Positions 23,308-32,263 are shown, counted from the first letter of the stretch. The stretch: DNA of 64,000 nucleotides from JBMOLL01 sp049325415 (GCA_049325415.1 JBMOLL010000022.1:49945-113944); one strand, 5' to 3'. Numbers and translations are program-made. The notes: generated from the letters alone by a model not told the origin.

Positions 23308-26091
23308 ATGAGAATAATATTACTGTGTATGCTCCTTATTCTGTATTCCTGTACAGATAAGAATGCAACGGAACGCACCCGGCTTGCTCTGGACGGATGG
23401 TGGCTGTTCTCGACTGATCCCTCCGATAGCGGTATTGCAGATAAATGGTATCTCATGGATTTTTCAGACAGCATTCCATTGCCGGGGACCATGGATCTCA
23501 GCAGGAAGGGCTACCTGAATACGGATACGACCACCATGCATCTGAACAGGATTTACCGTTACGACGGTGCGGCATGGTACAGGAAAAAGATCAGCATTCC
23601 CGAGTCGTTCAGGGGTCAGCACATTGAACTGATATTTGAACGTACAAAGCCTTCGATGATCTGGATCGATTCGCTTGAGGCGGGTCAATCCCTGCTCCTC
23701 GAATCACCGCAGTCCTTTGATCTCAGCGACTTGCTCACACCGGGTGATCATTATCTCACTGTAAGAATTGACAACCGTTTGCGCAACACTCCCTACGGAA
23801 ATGTTCATATCTATTCCGACGATACACAGACAAACTGGAATGGGATCCTGGGCAGGATGGAGCTTGAGGTGAGCCCGCAGACACGCATCAGCGATCTGCA
23901 GGTCTACCCCGACATGCAGGGGCAAAAGATCAGGATCAGGATGAATATCGATCAGGCACCCCGTGATACGGAGACCACAATCGGGTTGTTCCTGGACAGA
24001 AGCGCTGATGGTAAAACCAAACACTATCCCCCCGTTTACAAAACCGTCCGTTTCAATAGTTTTATTGAACTGGAGTACGATATGAAAGGAAAAGTGCTGT
24101 ACTGGGACGAGTTCCGTCAGCCTTTATACACATTACGGGTTGAATTAGCAGTGGCCGGAGGCACTGATGTAAAGAGTGCACCTTTCGGAATGCGGGAGTT
24201 TACCACGAAGGGAACCCATTTTACCATCAACGGAAGAAATACCTTTCTCCGGGGAAAACATGATGCCTGTGTTTTCCCGCTTACCGGTCATCCGCCAATG
24301 GATACGGAAGGCTGGCAGCAGGTTTTCCGGATCGCGAAATCCTACGGCATCAACCATTACCGCTTTCATTCCTGGTGTCCTCCGGAAGCAGCTTTTGATG
24401 CGGCCGACCGGGAAGGGATCTATCTTCAGCCCGAACTGCCTTTCTGGGGAGGATTGGACAGCGACAGCGTTGCGGGAATGCTGCTACAGGAAGGCTTCGG
24501 TATCCTGAAAAGCTATGCCAACCACCCTTCTTTCGTATTGTTTTCACATGGAAATGAGATCTGGAGCGGACATGACAGGGTTGAAAAAAACATCCTTGCC
24601 CTGAAGGAATACGACAGCCGGCCCATGTATACCATGGGTTCGAACAATAACAGCGGATACGTTCCTCCCCGCCCCTGCTCCGATTTTTTCATTGCCGCCA
24701 GAACACCTTATAGCCATGACACGATCCTGACCCATACGCGACTGGCCCAGGCTTATGTGGATTCCAGGGATGGCGGGATACTTAACACGGTTGTCCCGGC
24801 AACAGACTATAACTTCAGTTTTGCTGTATCCTCGCTTCCTATCCCTCTGGTGGGGCATGAGACTGGCCAATACCAGATCTTCCCCGATTTCAGGGAAACA
24901 GAAAAATATACCGGTGTTCTGCGGGCATGGAACCTGGAGGTCTTCCGGAAACGTCTTGAGCAGGCAGGCATGGCCGACCAGGACAGTCTGTTCAACAAAG
25001 CCTCGGGCGCATGGTCGGCACTGTGTTATCGTGCAGAAATGGAAACAGCCCTGCGTACGCCGGGCATGGCAGGTTTCCAGTTGCTTGACCTGCAGGACTT
25101 CCCCGGACAGGGTACGGCCCTGGTAGGGATACTGGATGCCTTTATGGACAGTAAAAATGTGGTTACACAGGAGGACTGGCTGAAATCATGCAATGATATA
25201 GTGCTCCTGGCTGAATTCCCAAAATACTGCTGGACACTGGAAGAAAACTACAGGGCGAAAGTTCTTATAGCCAACTATTCCGACCGGGATATGGAGAAGG
25301 CCAGGATCGACTGGAAAGCAATACTTCCCGGAGGAAAGATTTACCGGGAAGGCCACACGGACTTCTTTTCGTCGGGACAGGGAGAACTATCCGAATCGAT
25401 AGAAATCAGTTTCGGTCTGTCTGACCTTGGCACAGTAAGCCGGCTCGATCTGGAAATCAGCCTGCCAGGTACAGAAATAAAAAACAGTTACCCGCTCTGG
25501 GTTTATCCTGCTGATCCGAAACCTGCGGATACCAGCGGCATCATCGTCGCAAGGCAGCTTGATCCCCGGATACTTTCCATGTTGAATTCAGGAGCCAGCG
25601 TTCTGTTATTCCCGCACCCTGAAGACCTGAAGGGTGAGTATACAGACGGATTGTTCCCTCCTGATTTCTGGAACTACGGCATGTTCAGGGGGATCAGCGA
25701 ATCAAACGGCAAGCCGGTATCGCCGGGTACACTGGGACTGTTAATGGATCCCTCACATCCTGTTTTTATAAACTTCCCGACCGATTTTCACACCAACTGG
25801 CAATGGTATACGATCGTGAAAGAATCTCATCCGCTCATACTTGACAGGACCGTCAGGGCATTCAGGCCGATCATACAGGTGATCGACAACCTGGAAAGAA
25901 ACCATAAGCTGGGCCTGCTGTTTGAATTCCGCTATGGAAAAGGAAAATTACTGGTTTGCATGGCAGATCCGGAACAACTTCCCGACCGGCCCGAGGCGCA
26001 GCAGTTTTACAGGGCCTTACTGGGCTACATGAAATCGGATACATTCCGGCCGGATTACGAACTCCACCAGGGAGAAACCGTGTTATGGTAG
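23308..26091 (+). CDS. Glycoside hydrolase family 2 lipoprotein
   Basis: A 927-residue protein with a lipoprotein signal (LILYSC, Cys15), so it should be anchored to a membrane. Order: sugar-binding jelly-roll domain (about 25-195, with AAWYRKKISIPESF and a LRNTPYGN turn), Ig-like domain (about 195-300), TIM barrel (about 300-620) and further beta domains. In the barrel the acid/base is E417 (HGNEIW) and the likely nucleophile E518 (GHETGQY), which is the pattern of a GH2 branch with unassigned specificity. It may act on beta-galactosides, glucuronides or mannosides. It follows the beta-lactamase gene by 33 bp. There are no SusC/SusD genes close by, so it is not in a typical polysaccharide utilisation locus. 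Confidence 0.87.
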   Translation: MRIILLCMLLILYSCTDKNATERTRLALDGWWLFSTDPSDSGIADKWYLMDFSDSIPLPGTMDLSRKGYLNTDTTTMHLNRIYRYDGAAWYRKKISIPESFRGQHIELIFERTKPSMIWIDSLEAGQSLLLESPQSFDLSDLLTPGDHYLTVRIDNRLRNTPYGNVHIYSDDTQTNWNGILGRMELEVSPQTRISDLQVYPDMQGQKIRIRMNIDQAPRDTETTIGLFLDRSADGKTKHYPPVYKTVRFNSFIELEYDMKGKVLYWDEFRQPLYTLRVELAVAGGTDVKSAPFGMREFTTKGTHFTINGRNTFLRGKHDACVFPLTGHPPMDTEGWQQVFRIAKSYGINHYRFHSWCPPEAAFDAADREGIYLQPELPFWGGLDSDSVAGMLLQEGFGILKSYANHPSFVLFSHGNEIWSGHDRVEKNILALKEYDSRPMYTMGSNNNSGYVPPRPCSDFFIAARTPYSHDTILTHTRLAQAYVDSRDGGILNTVVPATDYNFSFAVSSLPIPLVGHETGQYQIFPDFRETEKYTGVLRAWNLEVFRKRLEQAGMADQDSLFNKASGAWSALCYRAEMETALRTPGMAGFQLLDLQDFPGQGTALVGILDAFMDSKNVVTQEDWLKSCNDIVLLAEFPKYCWTLEENYRAKVLIANYSDRDMEKARIDWKAILPGGKIYREGHTDFFSSGQGELSESIEISFGLSDLGTVSRLDLEISLPGTEIKNSYPLWVYPADPKPADTSGIIVARQLDPRILSMLNSGASVLLFPHPEDLKGEYTDGLFPPDFWNYGMFRGISESNGKPVSPGTLGLLMDPSHPVFINFPTDFHTNWQWYTIVKESHPLILDRTVRAFRPIIQVIDNLERNHKLGLLFEFRYGKGKLLVCMADPEQLPDRPEAQQFYRALLGYMKSDTFRPDYELHQGETVLW

Positions 26092-26237
26092 AATTTCCGG
26101 TATAGTCTGGACCTGGTTTACAGGAATACTCCAGCTTGTGCATGAAATACACCTGCCGGATCAGAAAAAGAAATTTTGAGTGTTCAGGCAACTTTCCGGC
26201 CCGAAATGCATCCTGTAGTAAATAATAGTTTCCACGA

Positions 26238-26651
26238 ATGAAAAAAGGTGCATTTCTCATTGTCATTTTATTCCTGGTCTTATCCTGCCGGTCTGAACAG
26301 GAGCTGAAAGGAGATACAGAAGCGGATCTGATCGGTTTCTGGGCAGAAAGGGAAAACAATGACACCCTGGAAATTTACACGCGTGTAGGAAAACTGGATC
26401 CTGAAGATTATGGATTTGCCTTCGGCACAGATCATATGTTCACTGAGCGAGCAAATGCCGGCTGGTGCGGAACACCGCCGGTCACCTATACGGATTATTC
26501 CGGAGAATGGCACCTTACAGGCGAGGAAATCTCAATCTCTGTTGCGTATTGGGGTGGCGTTACCGAACAGACCTGGGAAATTATAAAACTTGACAAGGAC
26601 CACCTTACGGTTTACCGGAAGAGTTTTGAGCAATTACCGTCAGGGGAGTGA
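26238..26651 (+). CDS. Small lipoprotein of unknown function (lipocalin-like)
   Basis: A 137-residue protein with a lipoprotein signal (FLVLSC, Cys17). After the cysteine, GDTEADLIGFWAERENNDTLEIY starts a beta-rich domain with the GxW pattern of short lipocalin-like Bacteroidota lipoproteins; further strands are SGEWHLTGEEISI, VTEQTWEIIKLD and HLTVYRKSF. Two cysteines (17 and one in WCGTPP, about 77) leave a single free Cys in the mature part. No enzyme motif is seen. It stands alone, 147 bp after the GH2 gene. Confidence 0.7.
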   Translation: MKKGAFLIVILFLVLSCRSEQELKGDTEADLIGFWAERENNDTLEIYTRVGKLDPEDYGFAFGTDHMFTERANAGWCGTPPVTYTDYSGEWHLTGEEISISVAYWGGVTEQTWEIIKLDKDHLTVYRKSFEQLPSGE

Positions 26652-26713
26652 CGGAAATTTAAGTGTAAGGGACGGTCAGATCAGGCTATACCAGCCAAAA
26701 AATTCGCCATCAA

Positions 26714-26754
26714 TATCAATCCGATCTTTTCCCTGCAGGCCTATCGGATTGATA
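26714..26754. repeat. 12-bp perfect inverted repeat between lipoprotein and MFS genes
   Basis: TATCAATCCGAT at 26714-26725 and ATCGGATTGATA at 26743-26754, spacer 17 bases. No T-run follows on either strand, so it is a poor intrinsic terminator; it may be an operator or an RNA hairpin. A second dyad, ATATGT/ACATAT, lies at 26767-26783, nearer to the MFS promoter. Confidence 0.5.
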
Positions 26755-26811
26755 ATATGTTATTTATATGTAATTCACATATCTCATTAGGTGAATATAG
26801 ATCATTTGGTT

Positions 26812-26819
26812 AGCTTTGA
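26812..26819 (+). promoter_or_regulatory. Bacteroidota -7 promoter element for the MFS gene
   Basis: TAGCTTTG matches TAnnTTTG, 17 bases before the ATG at 26837. Confidence 0.5.
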
Positions 26820-26836
26820 GAGCCTAAAATCACCGG

Positions 26837-28048
26837 ATGTTCGCCAGACATAATATTTTACGGCTATCCATTATTAAAGTCGCCAAATGGCTGATGTTAT
26901 ATATGCCCATTGTGGTTCCGTTCTACGAAAAGAACGGGTTGACGATGCAAAGCATTATGATCCTGCAGGGTATTTATTCCGTTTCGATAGTTGTCATGGA
27001 AATCCCCTCCGGTTACCTGGCGGATGTGATCGGAAGACGGAAGACAGTGACCCTGGGCGTCACACTGGGTGCTCTTGGCTTCGGGGTTTATTGTTTTGGC
27101 CATGGCTTCACAGGATTTCTTATTGCAGAAGTCATCCTGGGTATTGGTCAGAGTTTTGTTTCCGGTGCCGACAGTGCCCTGCTTTATGACTCGCTGCTTG
27201 AAGATGGCCGGAAGGGTGAGTATACCCGCTATGAAGGACGCATTACTTCTCTGGGCAACCTGGCCGAAGCCGTTGCAGGAATTGCCGGTGGATTGCTGGC
27301 ACTGATCTCACTCCGCACACCTTACATCGCGCAGACCCTTGTTGCCGCGATTGCCATTCCTGCGGCGATCGGACTAAGAGAGCCTGTGCGACAGACTCCC
27401 TTGCTCAAGGCAAATTTCCGGGAGATCCTCCGGATTACCCAATTTGCGCTTTTCCGGAACCGTGAACTGAGAAGAAATATTATATTTTCCTCCATTGTGG
27501 GGGCAGCAACACTTACCATGGCCTGGTTTGCCCAGCCATTTTTCGAACATACAGGCATTGCCCTGACCTGGTATGGATTCCTCTGGACTGCCTTAAACCT
27601 TACGGTGGCCATCAGTGCCTTTATCGCCTATAAGCTCGAAGAAAAAATCGGGCAGAAAGCATCGGTCTGGATCATTGCCCTTCTTATTCCGGGGGGATAC
27701 CTGGCGCTTTCAGGCTCCGACTCGGTGTACGGGCTCATCCTGCTCTTCACTTTCTATATCGTCAGGGGCTTTGCAACGCCGGTGCTGAAAGATTATATCA
27801 ATCGTATTACTGGATCGGATATAAGAGCAACCGTACTGTCGGTGAGGAACTTTATAATCCGGCTTTTATTTGCGGTAATCGGGCCCTTTGCAGGATATCT
27901 GAAGGACCAGTATTCCCTTTCACAGGCCTTTCTGCTTTCCGGGATCATCTTCATGGTGCTCTGTGTGATCACAGCCTTCGTATATCTGGCCTCCAATGAA
28001 AATATTAACCGGCTCACGAATTATACCTCCAGGACGAGGCCGTCGTAA
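26837..28048 (+). CDS. MFS transporter
   Basis: A 403-residue, 12-helix major facilitator carrier. The MFS loop 2-3 motif is GYLADVIGRRKT (about 55-66), the remainder is regular hydrophobic helices with a central cytoplasmic loop around 190-210. It resembles the broad group annotated as drug or sugar-phosphate efflux carriers of Bacteroidota, with no clear substrate. Two operator-like dyads precede it. Its 3' end overlaps the tail of the convergent PhnP-like gene by 28 bp (28021-28048). Confidence 0.9.
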   Translation: MFARHNILRLSIIKVAKWLMLYMPIVVPFYEKNGLTMQSIMILQGIYSVSIVVMEIPSGYLADVIGRRKTVTLGVTLGALGFGVYCFGHGFTGFLIAEVILGIGQSFVSGADSALLYDSLLEDGRKGEYTRYEGRITSLGNLAEAVAGIAGGLLALISLRTPYIAQTLVAAIAIPAAIGLREPVRQTPLLKANFREILRITQFALFRNRELRRNIIFSSIVGAATLTMAWFAQPFFEHTGIALTWYGFLWTALNLTVAISAFIAYKLEEKIGQKASVWIIALLIPGGYLALSGSDSVYGLILLFTFYIVRGFATPVLKDYINRITGSDIRATVLSVRNFIIRLLFAVIGPFAGYLKDQYSLSQAFLLSGIIFMVLCVITAFVYLASNENINRLTNYTSRTRPS

Positions 28049-28782
28049 GCAGGCTCGATACCCGGCGGCAGTTCCTCTCTCAGCCGGGACTGCAAGCCGA
28101 TCTGGTGAGAAAGATGAGTGAGGTAGGCCTTCCTGGGACTGAGTTCATTGATCAGGTCAACTGCCTCCCCGACCGTAAAATGCGAAACGTGTTTCTCTCT
28201 TCTTAAGGCATTAACAACCAACACCTTCACACCGATAAGCTTTTCTTTTTCCTCTTCCGAGATATAATTCCCATCAGTGAGGTAGGCAAAGTCGCCGATC
28301 CGGAAACCGAGCACCGGCAAACGGTAGTGCATCATCCTGACGGGGATAAAACGGAGTGGACCCACCTGGAAAGGATCCAGTTCAATGGGGTGCAGATTCA
28401 CCTGTGGAACCCCCGGGTATTTTTTTTCCGCGAAGATGTAAGCGTATTCATATTTCAGTGCCCTGATCACTCTTTCCTCGGCGAAGACATCCATGGGCTG
28501 TTGCTGGATAAAGTTATAGGCCCGGATGTCGTCGAGCCCGGCGATGTGATCCCGGTGCTCATGGGTAAAAATTACGGCTTCCAGGTGATTCACCTTTTCT
28601 CTCAGCATCTGTTGCCGGAAATCGGGTCCGGTGTCGATGACCACGTTGAAACCACCTTCGCTGATCAGGATGGAAGACCTAAGCCTTTTATCCATCGGAT
28701 CGGCCGAAGTGCAGCCCGTGCACCCGCAGCCAATGACGGGTACCCCCTGTGAAGTTCCGGTGCCAAGAAAGGTAATTTTCAA
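28021..28782 (-). CDS. PhnP-like MBL-fold phosphodiesterase
   Basis: A 253-residue metallo-beta-lactamase-fold hydrolase. GTGTSQGVPVIGCGC near the N-terminus and FTHEHRDHIAG (HxHxDH) are those of the PhnP/phosphoribosyl cyclic phosphodiesterase group. CxCxxC (GCGCTGC, about 18-24) is a structural zinc site in PhnP relatives. Later ligands are HYRLP and THLSHQIG. The start must be TTG at 28782: the first motif lies right after it and no in-frame ATG comes earlier. Without any phosphonate genes nearby, a general cyclic nucleotide or phosphodiester role is more likely than C-P lyase work. Confidence 0.88.
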   Translation of the reverse strand: MKITFLGTGTSQGVPVIGCGCTGCTSADPMDKRLRSSILISEGGFNVVIDTGPDFRQQMLREKVNHLEAVIFTHEHRDHIAGLDDIRAYNFIQQQPMDVFAEERVIRALKYEYAYIFAEKKYPGVPQVNLHPIELDPFQVGPLRFIPVRMMHYRLPVLGFRIGDFAYLTDGNYISEEEKEKLIGVKVLVVNALRREKHVSHFTVGEAVDLINELSPRKAYLTHLSHQIGLQSRLREELPPGIEPAYDGLVLEV

Positions 28783-28839
28783 GATTGAACAGTTTATCCG
28801 GTGAAGGTAGGAAAGATTTAGCTAATTTTATTGTGAAAT

Positions 28840-29553
28840 ATGAAAGGAAAGCTTTACCTGATCCCCAATACGCTGGGTCATTCAGATCCCTGGACCACCA
28901 TCCCCGCTTCCGTTCCGGAAGTAACCGGAAGGGTGCGCCATTACATCGTTGAAAACGTGCGCACTGCCAGGAGATTTCTGCGTCTGATTGATCCCGGGAT
29001 CGTCATCGACGACCTGGTTTTCATGGAACTGAACAAGCATACCGTTCAGGCGGAGCTCCCGGCTATGCTGGCCCCCCTGCATTCGGGTTTTGACATGGGG
29101 ATCATTTCCGAAGCCGGCGTGCCCGGTGTGGCAGATCCCGGAGCACAGATTGTGGCATTGGCCCACCGGGAGGATATCCGGGTAATCCCTCTTACCGGTC
29201 CCTCCTCGATCCTTCTGGCTCTTATGGCATCCGGTCTGAACGGACAGCAGTTCAGGTTCTGCGGCTATCTGCCGGTGGGGCGGCAGGAGCGCCAGAAAGC
29301 GCTGAAGAACCTTGAACAACTGGTCATACGTACGAAGGAAACCCAGATCTTCATTGAAGCACCATACAGGAATGATCAGCTCCTGGAGGAGATCCTTTCC
29401 GCCTGCCATGCAGATCTGCATCTCACCATTGCTGTCGATCTCACTACTCCTGAAGAAATGGTAAGGACCCTTACCGTGGGCGAATGGAGAAAAAAAAGGC
29501 CGGCACTGCATAAGCGGCCGGCCCTGTTCCTTATCGGCAGTCCCGTTATTTAG
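28840..29553 (+). CDS. RsmI-like tetrapyrrole-methylase-family SAM methyltransferase
   Basis: A 237-residue two-domain SAM enzyme of the CbiF/RsmI class. Key segments are LYLIPNTLG at the start, ISEAGVPGVADPGAQIV (SAM-binding GxPxxxDPG) and LTGPSSILLALMASGLNGQQF, then IFIEAPYRND. In place of the PTPIGN of true RsmI it has IPNTLG and lacks the usual DITLRA, so it is a Bacteroidota paralogue of RsmI rather than the 16S rRNA C1402 enzyme itself; substrate unknown. The last codons (RPALHKRPAL) are encoded by DNA that also forms the terminator of the opposing FKBP gene. Tail-to-tail overlap with that gene is 8 bp. Confidence 0.85.
   Translation: MKGKLYLIPNTLGHSDPWTTIPASVPEVTGRVRHYIVENVRTARRFLRLIDPGIVIDDLVFMELNKHTVQAELPAMLAPLHSGFDMGIISEAGVPGVADPGAQIVALAHREDIRVIPLTGPSSILLALMASGLNGQQFRFCGYLPVGRQERQKALKNLEQLVIRTKETQIFIEAPYRNDQLLEEILSACHADLHLTIAVDLTTPEEMVRTLTVGEWRKKRPALHKRPALFLIGSPVI
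29490..29522 (-). terminator. Rho-independent terminator of the FKBP gene, inside the methyltransferase coding sequence
   Basis: On the minus strand: stem GGCCGGC/GCCGGCC (arms 29516-29522 and 29497-29503), 12-base loop and a 7-base T-run (A at 29490-29496). It lies 24 bases beyond the FKBP stop and within the 3' end of the methyltransferase gene on the other strand. Confidence 0.75.
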
Positions 29554-30505
29554 TTGCCGGGTCCACCGTGATATCAAAAATCAGTGTCTGGTAGGGTGGG
29601 ATGCCCGTTTTTCCGCTGTTGGTATCCGTCATACCATAGATCCCGTAGGCCAGCTGATACGGAATGATCAGCGTACCGGTGCCTCCATAGCGGAAATGCG
29701 GAAGCCCGAGGTTCCACCCCGCAATAATTCCCTGGTCACCCAGGTTGACCTCATAGGGGGAGGAATCACCTACATTACTGTCAAATACCCGGCCGTCGGG
29801 AAGGCGTCCCGTGTAATAGCACGAAACAAAACCGAGAGAATCGATGTAATCGTCTTCACCGGCAATCCATTCGATATAATACATGTCCGCGCCGGTATCC
29901 TCGTCGTGGATGGTTTCATAGGGGACGCTGATCGTGTCAAGAATGGCGGCAATAATGCTGTCTTCGTGCTGTTCAATATTGCTGGCCCTGATTACCTCGA
30001 CCAGTTCCATATCGTACTGCAGGGAGGTATAGGCGGATACCGAGCCGAAACCATCGGCACCGAAGCCAAGGTCACTTTTAAAGATGAAGGTGCTGACACC
30101 GCCTTCCTTCATCAAAGAAAGTCCTTCCCTGAGCCCGGCTATTTCCGATCCATGGGCATATTTCAGGGGACCGTATAGAACTCCGCTGTAATGGATCCCG
30201 TTTTCTTCGGCGATCGACTCGACATAGGTATCGAAAACCGTTCCTTCGGGAATGGTTTTGGCAACATAGTTTATAAGGATATAATCTCCCGAATCAGGAG
30301 ACATTCCGGTGCCGGCACGCTCCTCGATATAATACAGCCCGCTTTCCAGAGGCTCAAGGCCCGGATAGTGAGAATTCATATATAAGTCGAAATACCTGTT
30401 TTCTTCTGCAATTAATTCTGCATCATTGCTGCTCGTGCAGCCGGTAAAAAAAGCTGCAAAACCTGCTGTGACGAGTAAAATCCTGATCAGTTTTTCCTTT
30501 TTCAT
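29546..30505 (-). CDS. Lipoprotein with two FKBP-type peptidyl-prolyl isomerase domains
   Basis: A 319-residue protein from the ATG at 30505 (MKKEKLIR), with a lipobox (FFTGC, Cys23); eight extra upstream codons are ignored. Two FKBP domains are seen, the first at about 50-175 (GDYILINYVAKTIPEGTVFD, GLREGLSLMKEGG) and the second at about 205-315 (VSCYYTGRLPDGRVFDSN, AGWNLGLPHFRYGGTGTLIIPYQLAYG). The second has the better isomerase core. Such lipoproteins fold envelope proteins and, in gliding Bacteroidota, one (GldI) is needed for T9SS/gliding. It lies downstream of another FKBP lipoprotein and nrnA, 123 bp away. Confidence 0.9.
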   Translation of the reverse strand: MKKEKLIRILLVTAGFAAFFTGCTSSNDAELIAEENRYFDLYMNSHYPGLEPLESGLYYIEERAGTGMSPDSGDYILINYVAKTIPEGTVFDTYVESIAEENGIHYSGVLYGPLKYAHGSEIAGLREGLSLMKEGGVSTFIFKSDLGFGADGFGSVSAYTSLQYDMELVEVIRASNIEQHEDSIIAAILDTISVPYETIHDEDTGADMYYIEWIAGEDDYIDSLGFVSCYYTGRLPDGRVFDSNVGDSSPYEVNLGDQGIIAGWNLGLPHFRYGGTGTLIIPYQLAYGIYGMTDTNSGKTGIPPYQTLIFDITVDPATK

Positions 30506-30628
30506 GTGTAACGTCCTGTTTCTTATCAAATCATACTAATTTATCCTTTTGCCTTTGCTGCGGCTTTCATGCTTTCAGGATGTAAAAGAGCACACCCCGG
30601 TTGCGGGAAAACGAAATTTTATATCTTT

Positions 30629-31150
30629 TTAGTGCACACTAATATCATACATAATCACACTGGCACCCGGTATTTTATTCCTGTCGCCGAAATTTCCATG
30701 CGCCAGATGCGGCGGGATAATAATCCGCGCCTGATCCCCATGGTGCATCAGCAGCAAAGCTTCCTCAAGGCCGGCTTCAACTTCTCCTTTCCCGAGAGTC
30801 AGGGTTCGCGGCTTTTCCTTGCCTCCGGTATAACAAAGTGTTCCATCAAGTAATCGTACCGTATAATCGGCTTCGATGGTCTCGCCCGGTCCGATCGGCC
30901 TGCCATCTCCATGTTTTGTTAGCATGAACCACAGACCGGTAGAGGTCTGTTCCATCGACCATCCCATCCTCTCCACAAAGGCCGAGATCTGATCCTGGTG
31001 TCGCTCACTCATGTACTGGTTGGCACTGATAAGCTTTTCCTTTACCGGATCTTCCTCTTTTTCCCTGAGATCCTGAACCGGTGTCCTGCAGGAGACAAGG
31101 ACCAGGAGCATCAGGACTCCCGCACTCCATACTTTGTTTTTCCGCTTCAT
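30629..31150 (-). CDS. FKBP-type peptidyl-prolyl isomerase lipoprotein (GldI-like)
   Basis: A 173-residue protein from the ATG at 31150 (MKRKNKVW); a TTG five codons upstream would overlap nrnA. Lipobox VLVSC gives Cys21. The single FKBP domain (about 80-172) shows GETIEADYTVRLLDGTLCY, GLEEALLLMHHGDQARIIIPPHLAHG and VIMYDISV. It closely resembles GldI-type lipoproteins in size and layout. The gene begins 4 bp after the nrnA stop and is likely co-transcribed with it. Confidence 0.88.
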   Translation of the reverse strand: MKRKNKVWSAGVLMLLVLVSCRTPVQDLREKEEDPVKEKLISANQYMSERHQDQISAFVERMGWSMEQTSTGLWFMLTKHGDGRPIGPGETIEADYTVRLLDGTLCYTGGKEKPRTLTLGKGEVEAGLEEALLLMHHGDQARIIIPPHLAHGNFGDRNKIPGASVIMYDISVH

Positions 31151-31154
31151 CTTC

Positions 31155-32183
31155 TCAGCCTTCAAATGAATCTTCCAGTTCCTGTTGGTAAAGCGGAAGC
31201 AATTCCTCCAGTTGCTTCACAGCATCCGATAAGGGAAGCGCTGTCTCCCCGCCTGCGGCATTCCGGTGGCCACCTCCGTTAAAATGCTTTTCAGCAAAAT
31301 GATTCACCTGGAAATTGCCCTTTGACCGGAGTGATATTTTCACATGATCCCGTTTCTCAATAAAAAGCAGGGTGAACCGTATCCCGGCTATGGCAAAGGG
31401 TAAATTTACAAAGCCCTCTGTATCCCCGATCTGGTAGTTAAAATGCTTAAGTTCCTCCTGTGTTATGGAAATATAGGCCGTACGGTATTCCTGATGCACC
31501 ACCATTTTCTCACTGATGCAATAGCCCATCAAACGCATACGATGCACCGAGTAATTATCATACACCTTACTGAATATCAACTCTTTATTTATGTCGTATT
31601 TCATCAGTTCCCCGGTGATATGAAAAATTTCGGGGTAGGAACTGGAATAGCGGAAATTTCCGGTATCGGTCATGATGGCCACGTACAGGCAGGTAGCAAT
31701 GTCGTGATCAAGCATCTCATATCCAAGAAGTTCTCCCATTGCCAGGTATATTAGTTCACCGGTTGAACCTCTTGAGGTATCGGAAACAGTGATATCCGTA
31801 AATGATTTAGGCCCCTCATGATGGTCAATCAGCACCTTGAGTGCTTCTGAGCGCTGCAAGGCAGCACCGGCGCCCTTGATCCTTTCAGGATCATTAAAAT
31901 CGAGACAGAAGACCAGCCCTGCGCGGGTAAGTGCTTCCTCTGCTTTTTCAGGAAAGTGTTTGTTCACGATCACCATTTCGCAGCCGGGCATCCATTTCAG
32001 GAAATCGGGCACCTCATTGGGAATGATCACACTGACCTCCATACCGGCTTTTCTCAGGTAGATTCCGAGTGCCAGGCTGGATCCGATCGCGTCTCCGTCG
32101 GGATTCGTATGTGTGAGGATCGCCACCCCTGATTTCTGCTCAAGCAGGTTTTTAATCTTTTTCAGGGCGGAAGGATCGAACAT
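31155..32183 (-). CDS. nrnA: Bifunctional oligoribonuclease/PAP phosphatase (DHH family)
   Basis: NrnA degrades short RNA oligonucleotides and 3'-phosphoadenosine 5'-phosphate. Numbered from an alternative GTG at 32192 (345 residues), the motifs are HTNPDGDAIGS (28-38), LDFND (97-101) and DHH (123-125); the DHHA1 motif GGGHRNAAGG lies near 310. I list the ATG at 32183 as the start because a good ATG is preferred and the domain begins after it. It precedes a GldI-like gene by 4 bp. Divergent to ndk, with promoter elements for both in the 110 bp between. PAP removal may tie in with sulfate reduction (cysH at 54892-55611), though that enzyme looks APS-dependent. Confidence 0.93.
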   Translation of the reverse strand: MFDPSALKKIKNLLEQKSGVAILTHTNPDGDAIGSSLALGIYLRKAGMEVSVIIPNEVPDFLKWMPGCEMVIVNKHFPEKAEEALTRAGLVFCLDFNDPERIKGAGAALQRSEALKVLIDHHEGPKSFTDITVSDTSRGSTGELIYLAMGELLGYEMLDHDIATCLYVAIMTDTGNFRYSSSYPEIFHITGELMKYDINKELIFSKVYDNYSVHRMRLMGYCISEKMVVHQEYRTAYISITQEELKHFNYQIGDTEGFVNLPFAIAGIRFTLLFIEKRDHVKISLRSKGNFQVNHFAEKHFNGGGHRNAAGGETALPLSDAVKQLEELLPLYQQELEDSFEG

Positions 32184-32214
32184 TGCAGTCACAGTAACAG
32201 TTAAAATAACTGGT

Positions 32215-32222
32215 CAAATATA
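32215..32222 (-). promoter_or_regulatory. Bacteroidota -7 promoter element for nrnA
   Basis: Minus-strand TATATTTG matches TAnnTTTG, 31 bases before the ATG at 32183. Confidence 0.5.
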
Positions 32223-32255
32223 GAAATTATAGCTCAGTGCTTAACAATTCCTGCT

Positions 32256-32263
32256 TATATTTG
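32256..32263 (+). promoter_or_regulatory. Bacteroidota -7 promoter element for ndk
   Basis: TATATTTG matches TAnnTTTG, 31 bases before the ndk ATG; with the nrnA element it forms a compact divergent promoter. Confidence 0.5.

Noticed and set aside
16000..28000. Genomic island or mobile element carrying the beta-lactamase and exporter
   Set aside because: No integrase, transposase, flanking repeat or tRNA end was found, and style and promoters are like those of neighbours; the accessory look is not proof of transfer.
28882..29577. Minus-strand frame antisense to the RsmI-like gene
   Set aside because: It overlaps both the real methyltransferase gene and the FKBP stop and has no family motif.
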